NCBI GenBank assembly: GCA_030949385.1
Contig: JAUZSP010000010.1
Location: forward strand, 62,001-126,000
Reading direction: 5' to 3'
Origin: Gammaproteobacteria bacterium
Lineage (GTDB): Bacteria; Pseudomonadota; Gammaproteobacteria; JAUZRS01
DNA: 64,000 nucleotides
Below the pieces are notes generated by a model that ran no database searches, was not told the origin of the DNA, and worked only from the letters and a program-made list of their open reading frames with translations. Position 1 is the first letter of the stretch; each line of letters opens with the position of its first letter. A program made the position numbers and the translations under genes. Below, in pieces: positions 17,736 through 26,780 of this stretch.

Positions 17736-18827
17736 ATGGGTTTTAAGTGCGGTATTGTGGGTATGCCCAATGTGGGTAAATCAACCCTGTTTAATGCGTT
17801 GACACGCGCTGAGATCGCAGCGGAAAACTATCCGTTTTGCACCATTGAGCCGAATGTGGGTGTGGTGCCGATGCCCGATCCACGCTTAGCTGCTTTAGCC
17901 GAGATTGTTAATCCTGAGCGAATTTTACCGACCACGATGGAGTTTGTGGACATTGCCGGTTTAGTTGAAGGGGCGTCTAAAGGTGAGGGTTTGGGCAATC
18001 AATTTTTGGCCCACATTCGTGAGACCGACGCCATTGCCCATGTGGTGCGCTGTTTTGAAGATGACGATGTGATTCACGTCAGTGGCCGTGTAGAGCCGTT
18101 GGCAGACATTGATGTGATTCACACGGAATTAATTTTAGCCGACATGGAGACGGTGGAAAAGGCGCTGTTGCGGGTGGCCAAAATGAGCAAATCGGGCAAT
18201 AAAGAGGCTCTGGCTCAAAAAGGTTTTTTGCAAGGTCTATTGACCCATATGGATCAAGGTCTACCCGCACGCTCCTTGCAAGCGACGGATGTGCAGAAAA
18301 GTTATTTGTCTGATTTGCACCTGCTGAGCATCAAACCGACCATGTACATTGCCAATGTCGATGAGTCTGGTTTTGCAGAGAATGCCTTGTTGAATCAAGT
18401 TAAAGCCCATGCCGCTACGGAAGGTGCGGGTGTGGTGGCGGTGTGTGCTTCAATGGAAGCAGAAATTGCCTTGTTAGAGGACGATGATAAAGCGGAGTTT
18501 TTAGCTGACATGGGTCTGCAAGAGGCCGGTTTGGATCGGGTGATTCGTGAAGGTTATCAATTGCTGGGTTTACAGACCTATTTTACCGCTGGGGTAAAAG
18601 AGGTGCGTGCTTGGACGATTGAACAAGGTGATACCGCACCACAGGCAGCGGGTAAGATTCATACGGATTTTGAGAAAGGTTTTATCCGTGCAGAGGTCAT
18701 TGCCTACGATGATTTTATTGCAGGTAAAGGTGAGCAGGGTGCTAAAGATGCGGGTAAATGGCGGCTTGAAGGTAAGGAATATGTGATGCAAGAGGGCGAT
18801 GTGGTTCACTTTCGTTTTAATGTTTGA
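17736..18827 (+). CDS. ychF: Ribosome-associated GTPase/ATPase YchF (OLA1 family)
   Basis: A 363-residue P-loop protein that binds ribosomes and prefers ATP to GTP in studied members. It has the Walker A motif [12 protein letters not shown] at the N-terminus, the [11 protein letters not shown] switch I region (~30-40), the [20 protein letters not shown] switch II (~70), an altered G4 (NVDE near 205) that explains ATP preference, and a C-terminal TGS domain ending [17 protein letters not shown]. The gene follows pth by 34 bp and is followed by tRNA-Met. Confidence 0.97.
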   Translation: MGFKCGIVGMPNVGKSTLFNALTRAEIAAENYPFCTIEPNVGVVPMPDPRLAALAEIVNPERILPTTMEFVDIAGLVEGASKGEGLGNQFLAHIRETDAIAHVVRCFEDDDVIHVSGRVEPLADIDVIHTELILADMETVEKALLRVAKMSKSGNKEALAQKGFLQGLLTHMDQGLPARSLQATDVQKSYLSDLHLLSIKPTMYIANVDESGFAENALLNQVKAHAATEGAGVVAVCASMEAEIALLEDDDKAEFLADMGLQEAGLDRVIREGYQLLGLQTYFTAGVKEVRAWTIEQGDTAPQAAGKIHTDFEKGFIRAEVIAYDDFIAGKGEQGAKDAGKWRLEGKEYVMQEGDVVHFRFNV

Positions 18828-18892
18828 TTGCTTGCAGATAATGCTTGACGAAGGCGGGGTGATGTTGCAAAATCGCGCCTGCTTTGAAATAT

Positions 18893-18969
18893 GGCTATGT
18901 AGCTCAGTTGGTTAGAGCACAGCATTCATAATGCTGGGGTCGGTGGTTCAAGTCCACCCATAGCCACCA
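18893..18969 (+). tRNA. tRNA-Met (anticodon CAT, elongator type)
   Basis: A 77-nt cloverleaf with acceptor GGCTATG/CATAGCC, anticodon stem CAGCA/TGCTG enclosing TTCATAA (anticodon CAT), T arm with GGTTCAAGTCC, and encoded CCA. The paired G1-C72 and the overall likeness to E. coli elongator tRNA-Met argue against initiator tRNA. A CAT tRNA-Ile modified to lysidine is less likely from the acceptor sequence. Confidence 0.95.
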
Positions 18970-19006
18970 TATTTCCCCTTCTGTTTTTTCTTTCTAGTTC
19001 GCTTTT

Positions 19007-19828
19007 TTATTCCGTTTTTCTGTCACTCCATTGACGTTGTTTTACCCCTCGATACTCAATACGTTCACAGCGTATGGGGAAAAAATGCCCCTCTGGTTTT
19101 TCGCTGGCTTCAATAAAACAGGGATAGATGCCGGCAGAAAATCCCAGCCCCATAAAATAATAACCTTCCTTTGTAGTCAATCCTTGGTCAGTAAGTAGGC
19201 TGGCTATGATTGCTGCAATATTCATAAAATTGCGTGAATGTTTTTTTAGCAGCATGGCTTCTATTTTGAAAGCCAGCTGAAGGTAGTCACCACCTGCTAG
19301 ATTGAGTGCGGTTGCTTTTGCTAGCAGTGGTTTGATACGTTCATCTTGAATGGGGATGGGGCGTCCATAACCGGAAATGTTTTTATACTTTTTCAATTCA
19401 TATTGAATAATTTTTTCTAAGCTGAGACCGGTTTTTTTCTTTTTCATACTTCGTTGGAGAAAATCCATGCAGCGGAGTTCTGCTTTCCAGCCGTATACGA
19501 CAGCCTCAGAGACTGCATTGGATGCAGAAATGGCTAAGGAAGCCGTGCTGCGTGCCGTGCCTGCCAGCGCGGCCACACGATTATTCCAAAGGCGCGGGTC
19601 GGGGTAACTGGTGCTGATGACCCAAAGGGCGTTAAAAAGCTCAATCTGTTGTTTGGAAAATTCTCGACCCGTGATGCCAAGCAACAGCAATTCAATCCAA
19701 GAGTGATCTTGCAGTTCGTGAAAAAGGTCTTTGCCACGATAGACTACACGTTGTTCAGCACCAAACCAGCCACCCATTTGGGTTTTCCAGAGTTTCTCAG
19801 CGCTGAGCAGATCATTTTGTTTATTCAC
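19007..19828 (-). CDS. Citrate-synthase-like protein, second copy (no visible catalytic triad)
   Basis: I take the GTG at 19828 (VNKQNDLLSAEKLW), which overlaps the stop of the preceding gene by 8 bp; longer frames run inside that gene. The 273-residue product resembles the short citrate-synthase/citryl-CoA-lyase fold: RGKDLFHELQDHSWIELLLLG at ~30-50, the GTARSTASLA helix at ~90, then SGYGRPIPIQDERI near 160, which aligns with the GFGHPVY region. By eye the three citrate-synthase catalytic residues are missing: no His in the HGGA position, Arg for His in GFGH, and Ala for Asp in NID. Lysine-rich segments (KKKKTG) are atypical. It probably partners the neighbouring paralogue. Function unknown. 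Confidence 0.7.
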   Translation of the reverse strand: MNKQNDLLSAEKLWKTQMGGWFGAEQRVVYRGKDLFHELQDHSWIELLLLGITGREFSKQQIELFNALWVISTSYPDPRLWNNRVAALAGTARSTASLAISASNAVSEAVVYGWKAELRCMDFLQRSMKKKKTGLSLEKIIQYELKKYKNISGYGRPIPIQDERIKPLLAKATALNLAGGDYLQLAFKIEAMLLKKHSRNFMNIAAIIASLLTDQGLTTKEGYYFMGLGFSAGIYPCFIEASEKPEGHFFPIRCERIEYRGVKQRQWSDRKTE

Positions 19829-20645
19829 TGAACGAACCGGGGTCGTTTTCAACCTGTAAGCCATCGGCAAAGAAAGGGTAATGGATCCAGCCCCGTGGCA
19901 TCTGTTCCAGCGCGTGTGCCGCCGCCCCTGGCAGACGCAGCAATAAATAGAGCATTTCGCTTTGCTGGGGCGTGAAGCCCAAATCGTAAAAGGCGGTCGC
20001 TGCAACACCCAGCATGGAGAGTGGGTTGTGTGCGACTTGTTCAAAGGCTTGGCGGTTTTTTTGCAGCCAAGAGAGTGCGCCTTCACCTTCCGTGGAGTGT
20101 GTGCAGCACTGTCGCAGCGCCTGTAAAACGGGGCTGGCGCAGGAGATACCATGAGGGTCAAAACCAGGAAAGTGTTCCATCTCAGGCCAAATATCGGCGC
20201 GTTCATTGTCGTTGAGAGAGTCAAACCAGCTTTGCCAAGCTTTGAGGTCTAAGCCGCACTGCTGCCAGCCTTGCAGTGCCAGCGCTAATTCATGCGCACC
20301 GCCATTTTGTCCTGCGCCAACGGCCAGTGCGGCAATTAAACAAGAAGCGCTGGTGGATTGACCCACGCCACCGTTCATGGCCGCTCGCACACTCAGATCT
20401 CTCGGGCCTGGGTTGGCTAAAATCAGTGCGACATCTTCGAGCAGGTTGGCTTGCCAAGGCAGAGGTGCTTGGCGTTGAAACAGCAGAAAAAGATACTCTG
20501 CCCAACGGGCGTTGCCGAGCAGGTCGCCATAAACATCGTAACCGGCGCAGTGACAGGTTTTGGCGGCAAAGGGGTTGTCAGCTTCGGCTTCTTCTTGCCA
20601 AATGCGGCTGCGAATGGTTTCGATTTTGGTGCGTTTGGCCATCAT
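19821..20645 (-). CDS. Citrate-synthase-like protein, first copy (catalytic residues altered)
   Basis: A 274-residue protein with the short citrate-synthase/citryl-CoA-lyase architecture: CAGYDVYGDLLGNARWAEYLF at ~32-52, the NGGVGQSTSASCLIAALAVG helices at ~90-110, and the PGFDPHG loop near 160, then an AFYDLGFTPQQSEMLYLL segment at ~215 and the closing AHALEQMPRGW. The family motif HGGANE reads NGGAHE, GFGH reads GFDP, and the third catalytic Asp appears replaced by Leu, so ordinary citrate chemistry is doubtful. Its ATG overlaps the stop of the ThDP enzyme gene (ATGA at 20642-20645) and its own end overlaps the paralogue, so all three form a tightly coupled operon. Role unknown. Confidence 0.75.
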   Translation of the reverse strand: MMAKRTKIETIRSRIWQEEAEADNPFAAKTCHCAGYDVYGDLLGNARWAEYLFLLFQRQAPLPWQANLLEDVALILANPGPRDLSVRAAMNGGVGQSTSASCLIAALAVGAGQNGGAHELALALQGWQQCGLDLKAWQSWFDSLNDNERADIWPEMEHFPGFDPHGISCASPVLQALRQCCTHSTEGEGALSWLQKNRQAFEQVAHNPLSMLGVAATAFYDLGFTPQQSEMLYLLLRLPGAAAHALEQMPRGWIHYPFFADGLQVENDPGSFSE

Positions 20646-22391
20646 TGACCGCCTAAGACTTTGACTCTGGCACCCATTGGCGGAACTTCTTCTGGGTCAA
20701 TATAGACATCAATGAGTGTCGGGCCTGGGTGGTTGCAGATGGCGTTAAAATCCAGCGTTAATAGGTCATTGGGTTGCTGAATACGGACGTTCTGTATCCC
20801 CATCGCCTGTGCCATTGCGGCGTAATCAATCTGAGGCAGTGCATGGCCGATGGACTCTGCTTTGCTCAAACATTGGCCGTGTTTTACCATTCCTAGAGAG
20901 GAATCATTGAGAATGATAAAAATAACAGAGAGATTTTCTTGCGCGGCGACGGTGATCTCTTGGCCTGACATAAGCCAACTGCCATCGCCTGTGACGCAGA
21001 CCACCGCTTGGTTTTTACTGCCGATAGCGGTGCCGACCGCAGCACCAATAGCCCAGCCCATCGAGGCAAATTCCAACGCGCCACGAAACAGCGGTTTGTC
21101 GCCGTCTCGTGCGGTTAAACGCCGCTCTGGGGGGTGAAAATAGTGAATGGCCCAAGCGATGCTGTTGCCAGAATCGGCAAGAAACAGCGTGCCTGAGGGC
21201 AGTAACTTGCCTAGAGTTTGCATTAACCATTGAGGTTTTATACAGGTCTCTGGATTGGATTCTAATGTGAATTTGTCATTTTTAATCTGTTGTTGGTAGG
21301 GGGAGTATTTGTTTTTCTTGGATGTTTGCGCTGATGTTTGCTGTTTTTGGGCGTGGCTCAGCAGTTCTGTGCAGATTTTTTTCAGGTTGCCGCAGAGTTG
21401 CATTTTTGCCATTGGTGAACGGGTGAGATTGGTCGCGACCTGTTCTACATGCAGCAGTCGATTGTTCAGCAGGGCGTTATCCCAGCCGTTGCTGGCCCAT
21501 TCACCCAAGCCGGTACCGATGGCCATAATGGCATCAATGTGCTTCTCTTTTAGAATGTCGAGGGCGCTTTGATGACCGGCAAAACCGAGTACGCCACAAA
21601 ATTTTGGGTGATCGTGATTGATCAGACCTTTTGCGTGAGGGGTGGCAATCAGCCAAGCACCTAAGGTTTCTGCCAATTGGCAGAGAGGTTCAATGGCGGC
21701 TTCGGCGTCACTGCCCACCACAAAAACCAGCCCCTGCGCCTTGTTTAAGTGCTGCGCTAATTGTTCGACTTGTTCTAAATCCACGGCAAAATTGGTTTTG
21801 CTCAGTTGCGCTACGTCGTATTGAGGGGCTTTGAAGGGGGCGGGGGCGCGCAGAATGTCTAAGGGCAGGGTGAGGTGAACGGGGCCTGGGGGTGATTGGA
21901 AGGCGGTCATAATGGCGGTGATCAGTTTGCGTTCAAATTGATCAATGTGTGAGATTAAGCTGTTGTAGCGTGTGCAGGACTGAAACATGCTGACGGTGTC
22001 GATGCCACTGCAAGAGGATTCTTGCAGTGCGCCTTTGCCAAAATTGCTCAGCGTTGTTTGGCCGGTTAAGACCAGCATCGGGATTTGGTTTTCGTAAGCA
22101 GAGGCCACACCGGTAAGCAAATTGGTGGCACCAGGGCCGGTGGTGGCGCAGCAGACACCCAGTTTTCCGGTTTGGCGAAAATAACCATCGGCCATAAAAG
22201 CCGCACCGGTTTCGTGACGTGCAACCACGGCTCTGATGCCGCCAGTGCGTTGGCTGCGAGCCAGTGCATTAAAAAGGGGTTCAATGCCGCCACCTGGCAC
22301 ACCAAAAATGGAATCAATTGAAAGTTGGTTAAGGTAGGCCAAGAGTAGGTCGCCAACTTCAAACAGGGGATTGCACTCTTTTTTTAGACAT
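20642..22391 (-). CDS. ThDP-dependent enzyme of the acetolactate-synthase superfamily
   Basis: About 582 residues in the three-domain ThDP fold. The N-terminal PYR domain has FGVPGGGIEPLFNALARS and the catalytic glutamate in ARHETGAAFMADGY; a central nucleotide-binding-like domain follows (~200-330). The C-terminal PP domain has the GDG...ND cofactor motif (GDGSWLMSGQEITVA to ILND). Decarboxylase/carboligase chemistry on a 2-oxo acid is expected; it is not obviously IlvB because no small subunit gene is nearby. The best start is ATG 22391 after AGGAAATTT, but a 7-base A run (22379-22385 in plus coordinates) puts it out of frame by one base. The uninterrupted frame instead reaches 22501 through implausible sequence. 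First gene of an operon with the two citrate-synthase-like genes. Confidence 0.82.
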
Positions 22392-22674
22392 AAATTTCCT
22401 GATTTGTTGCGATGACGTAATATTGTGTTGCCAGATAAAAAGTTATTTATGTTACGAATGAACGGATTGTCCAGTATAGCGCACTGCTTCTTGTAAACCA
22501 AAATAGGCTTCTTAACGGTTATGAAACTGGCTTATAAATGACAGATATTGTGAGATTTATCTATGGGATTGCGATCCAGTTCACAAAAGCGCTGTCAAAA
22601 TCAGTAATTTGTTGGCCAGCCTTATCATGCTTGGTTCACACTTTTATACATATTGAAGGGACTAGGAGGTCTCT

Positions 22675-23490
22675 ATGCGCAACGATCCACCTTTAATTGA
22701 GCAGCGAGTGCGGCATACGGTGCGTTTGATGCTCAATCGACCAGAGCAATACAATGCCTTGAATACGGTACTAATTCAGCGTTTACGCGAAGCGCTGTGG
22801 CGTTTGGCAGCTGATGATACGGTGCGTCAAATCGTAATTGCTGCCAACGGCCATAAATTTTGTGTTGGCAGTGATGTGGAGGAGATGCAGAAGTTACTTG
22901 ATGCCGGTGAGGATAAGGTCGAAGACCTGTTGCAGCTGGGGCAGCTGTTGCGCGAGTTGGATCGTTTTCCTAAGCCGGTGGTGGGGTTGGTGCAGGGGGA
23001 AGTGTACGGCAGTGGTGTGGGTTTGCTGGCCTGTTGTGATGTGGTGTTTGCCACGGAAAAAGCTCGATTTTGTCTCCCCGAGGTGCGTTTAGGGTACGTT
23101 GCAGCCCTCATCAGCCCTTATATTTTGGCTGCGATGGGCAGCCGAGCTGCGGGGCGTTATATGTTGACCGGCGAGCATTTTAGCGCCGCTGAAGCAAAAC
23201 GCTTGGGGTTGGTGCATGAGGTTTACCCACGCAGCCAATTGGCCTTAGAAGCGAATAAACTATTGAAAAAATTGCAAGCTACGGCTCTGCACGCCCAGTT
23301 AGAGACCAAAGCCATGTTGGCTCGGCAGCAGCAGACGCCGGTTGATAAAGAGGCTTTATTGGAGAGTGTGCAGTTGGTGGCGCGTTTACGCTGCTCGGAT
23401 GAGGGGCGTGAGGGGATTCATGCGTTTGCTGAGGGGAGGCGTCCCAGCTGGCGACCGGCTCCGCAAGAGGAGTTGGCTGATGATCTGTGA
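22675..23490 (+). CDS. Enoyl-CoA hydratase/isomerase family protein, methylglutaconyl-CoA-hydratase-like
   Basis: A 271-residue crotonase-fold protein preceded by a strong AGGAGG ribosome site. The oxyanion-hole strands are present (ANGHKFCVGSDVEEM at ~60 and GEVYGSGVGLLACCDVV at ~105-120). Of the two classical hydratase glutamates, the first position is Gly (GSGVGLLA) and the second is kept (LPEVRLG). This pattern and the LISPYILAAMGSRAAGRYMLTG stretch resemble methylglutaconyl-CoA hydratases (LiuC/GnyH) of leucine breakdown, but no other leucine genes are present. It is divergent from the ThDP/citrate-synthase-like operon with 173 bp between, so a shared acyl-CoA pathway is possible. Confidence 0.85.
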   Translation: MRNDPPLIEQRVRHTVRLMLNRPEQYNALNTVLIQRLREALWRLAADDTVRQIVIAANGHKFCVGSDVEEMQKLLDAGEDKVEDLLQLGQLLRELDRFPKPVVGLVQGEVYGSGVGLLACCDVVFATEKARFCLPEVRLGYVAALISPYILAAMGSRAAGRYMLTGEHFSAAEAKRLGLVHEVYPRSQLALEANKLLKKLQATALHAQLETKAMLARQQQTPVDKEALLESVQLVARLRCSDEGREGIHAFAEGRRPSWRPAPQEELADDL

Positions 23491-23570
23491 GTAGTGCAGT
23501 ACTCTTTTTTCTTGGATCAGGTAAAATGGCGCTCAATTTTTGTGGTTTATGCGATTTTTAGGAGTTGAGT

Positions 23571-23939
23571 GTGAAGATTATTCGTTGGGTATTGGGTCGG
23601 ATTATTTTGTTATTGAATTTTATTTTCTCGCCAAAAAAAGCCAAACATGATGCACAACAACAGGCGCGTTTGGATGCCGAATGTGCAAGTTTAGCCTTGT
23701 ATCAATTTGAAGCGTGTCCGTTTTGTGTCAAGGTGCGCCGTGCGGTGCGTCGCTTGGGTTTAAACATTGAGATTCGGGATACGCGCAAGGAGGGGCGTTA
23801 TCGTGATGAATTACTGCAAGAGGGTGGTGAGATCAAGGTGCCCTGTTTACGGATTAGCGAGGAGGACGGTTCGGTGCGCTGGATGTACGAATCCAGCGAC
23901 ATTATTGCCTATCTTCAGCAGCGTTTTGCAGCGGCTTGA
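23571..23939 (+). CDS. Membrane-anchored glutaredoxin-like protein
   Basis: The GTG at 23571 has AGGAG six bases upstream; a TTG at 23565 has no room for a ribosome site. The 122-residue protein begins with one hydrophobic helix (about 6-22, VLGRIILLLNFIF) and continues as a glutaredoxin domain: the CPFC redox motif near residue 51, the cis-Pro region KVPCLRI near 90, and YESSDIIAYLQQRF at the end. It would reduce disulfides or bind Fe-S clusters at the cytoplasmic face of the membrane. The following gene starts 3 bp after its stop. Confidence 0.85.
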   Translation: MKIIRWVLGRIILLLNFIFSPKKAKHDAQQQARLDAECASLALYQFEACPFCVKVRRAVRRLGLNIEIRDTRKEGRYRDELLQEGGEIKVPCLRISEEDGSVRWMYESSDIIAYLQQRFAAA

Positions 23940-23942
23940 AGG

Positions 23943-24326
23943 GTGAATCTGCTCTCTGTGGTGGAATCACCTAATCATCCTAATTTTTCAGCACTGTACG
24001 CCCGTTTTGGTTTTGCTGAGTTAAAAGTGGCCTCGCAACGCACGGCGATGAAGGTGGTGAAAAAAACACCACCCGACTGGCTGGTGGTGGAGTTTTTTTA
24101 CGGTTACGCGAATAATTACGCAGGCATCAATATGTGTAATTTAGATGTGCTGTTTTATGCGTTGCAGCGTTACGCACCCAACAGCAAAGTGGTCATTTTG
24201 GTGCAAAAATCCGAACGTCAGTACGTCGATAAATTGAGCCGTATCTTTCCGATTCACGGGGTTCTTTGCCAGCCGGTGGCCGAAGCGGAGATGCAGGAAT
24301 TACTGAAAAATTCGGGATTGAGCTGA
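23943..24326 (+). CDS. Conserved hypothetical protein
   Basis: A 127-residue soluble protein starting at GTG 23943, 3 bp after the glutaredoxin gene, and likely cotranscribed. It has alternating helices and strands (PDWLVVEFFYGYANNYAG, then SKVVILVQKSERQYV and IHGVLCQPVAEAEM), reminiscent of a receiver-like or TIM-barrel fragment but without the phospho-acceptor Asp cluster. I do not recognise a family. A redox-linked role is only suggested by its neighbours, glutaredoxin and cytochrome b561. Confidence 0.6.
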   Translation: MNLLSVVESPNHPNFSALYARFGFAELKVASQRTAMKVVKKTPPDWLVVEFFYGYANNYAGINMCNLDVLFYALQRYAPNSKVVILVQKSERQYVDKLSRIFPIHGVLCQPVAEAEMQELLKNSGLS

Positions 24327-24409
24327 GGCGTTAAGTTTCTGTTTAGATGGGTGTGTTATAACTCTATTTTGATTTATTTCTGGTTTTTTAACGTCTTAAG
24401 GTGATCGTG

Positions 24410-24952
24410 ATGAGCGAAGTAGAAAGAATTAAAGGCTATGGTCTGACGGCGCGGGTACTGCATTGGGGCATGGCCATTTTGATTGTGGCGCTGTTTTTGG
24501 TCGCCTGGAATATGGAAGATCTGCCTAAGGACAGCGATGAACGCAGAGACATGTTTGCTCTGCACCGTGCATTGGGTGTCTTTGCTGGGTTGTTGATTTT
24601 ACTGCGTCTGCTTTGGGTGAGTCTCAGTGTGGATTATTTGTTGCCCGCACAGGGGCCAAAATGGCAAGCTTTGGCGGCTAAATTGGGGCATTGGGGGCTT
24701 TATGCTTTGCTGCTTTCCATGCCGTTGACGGGTATTTTGGGTTCGATTTACGGTGGTCATTCGATTGATGTGTTTGGTCTGTTTACCCTTCCTCGCCAGC
24801 CTGACAGTGATTTTATTGCCGGTTACACCGATCTTGCTCACTATTTAGGTCAATACGCTTTGATGGCTTTGGTGGGGATGCATGTGTTGGCGGCCTTGCT
24901 GCATCAGTTTGTGCAAAAAGACGGTACCTTGACTCGCATGATCAAAGGCTAG
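24410..24952 (+). CDS. Cytochrome b561 family membrane protein
   Basis: The ATG at 24410 (MSEVERIKGYG) gives a 180-residue four-helix membrane protein. Histidines in RVLHWGMAILIV (helix 1), in ALHRALGVFAG (helix 2), and later in HYLGQ and GMHVLAALLHQF (helix 4) are in the places that bind two b-type hemes in bacterial cytochrome b561. Such proteins move electrons between the quinone pool and acceptors such as superoxide or periplasmic redox proteins. It closes the plus-strand run and ends at a shared hairpin with the convergent lpdA. Confidence 0.88.
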   Translation: MSEVERIKGYGLTARVLHWGMAILIVALFLVAWNMEDLPKDSDERRDMFALHRALGVFAGLLILLRLLWVSLSVDYLLPAQGPKWQALAAKLGHWGLYALLLSMPLTGILGSIYGGHSIDVFGLFTLPRQPDSDFIAGYTDLAHYLGQYALMALVGMHVLAALLHQFVQKDGTLTRMIKG

Positions 24953-24967
24953 GGTAGATCAAAGGAT

Positions 24968-24991
24968 AAGGGCGGAAGATTTTCCGCCCTT
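24968..24991. terminator. Bidirectional terminator-like hairpin between cytochrome b561 and lpdA
   Basis: Perfect 10-bp arms AAGGGCGGAA (24968-24977) and TTCCGCCCTT (24982-24991) enclose a 4-base loop. It lies 15 bp past the cytochrome b561 stop and 22 bp past the lpdA stop, the place expected for a convergent pair. There is no strong T-run beyond A/T pairs at the stem base on either strand, so intrinsic termination may be incomplete. Confidence 0.6.
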
Positions 24992-25013
24992 GGTATCTAC
25001 GGCCTTGTGTGAA

Positions 25014-26765
25014 TTATTTTTTCTTACGTGGAATGTAGAGGTCGGTGATGGTGCCCTCGGCCATTTCAGCGGCGAAATTGATCGTCTCTGACAAGGTCGG
25101 GTGGGCGTGAACCGTCAGCGCGATGTCCTCCACGTCTGCGCCCATCTCCAGTGCCAAGACCGCTTCGGCGAGTAATTCTCCGGCGTTGGTACCAACAATG
25201 CCTGCGCCTAAAATGCGCTTGGTCTCTTTATCAAACAGCAGTTTGGTCAGGCCTTCGTTGCGGCCAATACTCAAAGAACGTCCGCTGGCCGCCCAAGGGA
25301 ACGCGCCTTTTTCGTATTCAATCCCCTGCTTTTTGGCTTCCGTTTCCGTCAACCCCATCCACGCTACTTCAGGGTCGGTGTAGGCCACCGAGGGAATGGT
25401 CAAGGCATCGAAGTGGGATTTCATGCCGCTGATCACTTCAGCGGCCACTTTGCCTTCGTGGGTGGCTTTGTGTGCCAGCATCGGTTGGCCAACAATATCC
25501 CCGATGGCAAAAATATGCGCCACGTTGGTGCGCTGTTGTGAATCAACGGCGATAAAACCGCGTTCATCCACCGCCACTCCGGCGTTTTTAGCGCCGATGT
25601 TATGCCCGTTGGGCACTCGACCCACGGCCACCAACACTTTGTCAAAGGTATCGGAGTCGGGGGCTTTTTTGCCTTCAAAACGGACCTTGAGGCCTGTCTC
25701 TTGTGCTTCAATTGCAGTTACACGGGTGTTGAGGTAGATGTTTTCGTAGCGTTTTTTAATGCGTTTTTCCAGCGGGCGTACCAGATCACGGTCACAACCA
25801 GGGATCAAACCGGGTGACAGCTCCACTACCGTTACTTTGGAGCCAAGAGCATCATAAACCGTGGCCATCTCCAGACCAATAATACCGCCACCGACCACCA
25901 GCAAGCGTTCAGGAATGCCGTCCAGTTCCAGTGCGCCAGTGGAGTCGATTAGGCGCGGATCGTCGTTGGGAAAAACGGGGATCTGAGTGGCTTCGGAACC
26001 GGCGGCAATGATCAGCTGATCAAAACCGATGATTTTAGTCCCCTCGTCGTTCTCCACTTGGATCTGATTGGGGTTGAGAAGGGTGCCAAGGCCGTGAACC
26101 ACGCTCACTTTGCGTTGCTTAGCCAAGACTTTCAGGCCGCCGGTGAGCTGCTTGATGATCTTGTTTTTCCAGCCAACTAAGGTGGTCAGGTTGATTTTGG
26201 GTTGACCAAAGGTGATGCCGTGTGAGGCCATCTCATCGGCTTCGGTGATGATGTGGGCGGTGTGCAGCAGCGCCTTGGAGGGAATGCAGCCGACGTTCAA
26301 ACAGACTCCGCCCAAATTGGGGTAACGTTCGATGAGGAGGGTTGTTTTACCCAGATCGGCAGCACGGAAGGCGGCGGTGTAACCGCCAGGGCCGGAGCCG
26401 AGCACCACCACTTCGGCGTGCAGATCGCTGTCGCTGCTGGGGTTAGCCGCAGTGGGGGCGCTGGTTGTGGTTGTTTCGGCAGCCGCTGGTGCAGCTTCTT
26501 TCTCAGGAGCCTTTGCAGCAGTGCTCGCCAGCTCCAAGGTCAGCACCGCATCGCCTTCGCTGAGGCTGTCGCCAAGGGCGATGTTAATCTCTTTCACCAC
26601 TCCCGATTCAGGTGAGGGAATTTCCATACTGGCCTTGTCGCTCTCCAATGTCACCAAAGAGTCTTCGGCAACAACAGAGTCGCCCACGGCGACTAAAATT
26701 TCGATTACTTCAACGCCAGCAAAATCGCCGATGTCGGGTACAGTGACGGTAGTCAATTTGCTCAT
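25014..26765 (-). CDS. lpdA: Dihydrolipoyl dehydrogenase (E3) with N-terminal lipoyl domain
   Basis: Third gene of the pyruvate dehydrogenase operon. Residues ~1-80 form a lipoyl domain with the lipoylated lysine in ESDKASME. A linker rich in Ala and Thr (~82-112) follows, then the flavoprotein disulfide reductase core: FAD motif [20 protein letters not shown] (~120), the redox-active disulfide [13 protein letters not shown] (~152-164), the NAD motif (~290), and the C-terminal HAHPTLSE His-Glu pair. The 583-residue length fits the lipoyl-bearing E3 known in Neisseria, Ralstonia and several gammaproteobacteria. It reoxidises dihydrolipoamide of E2 with NAD. Intact frame, unlike its two neighbours. 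Confidence 0.95.
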   Translation of the reverse strand: MSKLTTVTVPDIGDFAGVEVIEILVAVGDSVVAEDSLVTLESDKASMEIPSPESGVVKEINIALGDSLSEGDAVLTLELASTAAKAPEKEAAPAAAETTTTSAPTAANPSSDSDLHAEVVVLGSGPGGYTAAFRAADLGKTTLLIERYPNLGGVCLNVGCIPSKALLHTAHIITEADEMASHGITFGQPKINLTTLVGWKNKIIKQLTGGLKVLAKQRKVSVVHGLGTLLNPNQIQVENDEGTKIIGFDQLIIAAGSEATQIPVFPNDDPRLIDSTGALELDGIPERLLVVGGGIIGLEMATVYDALGSKVTVVELSPGLIPGCDRDLVRPLEKRIKKRYENIYLNTRVTAIEAQETGLKVRFEGKKAPDSDTFDKVLVAVGRVPNGHNIGAKNAGVAVDERGFIAVDSQQRTNVAHIFAIGDIVGQPMLAHKATHEGKVAAEVISGMKSHFDALTIPSVAYTDPEVAWMGLTETEAKKQGIEYEKGAFPWAASGRSLSIGRNEGLTKLLFDKETKRILGAGIVGTNAGELLAEAVLALEMGADVEDIALTVHAHPTLSETINFAAEMAEGTITDLYIPRKKK

Positions 26766-26780
26766 AAATAAAATCCTCAG

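Noticed and set aside
20642-22391. IlvB, the acetolactate synthase of valine synthesis
   Set aside because: No small-subunit gene, no ilv neighbours, and the operon partners are citrate-synthase-like; only superfamily membership is supported.
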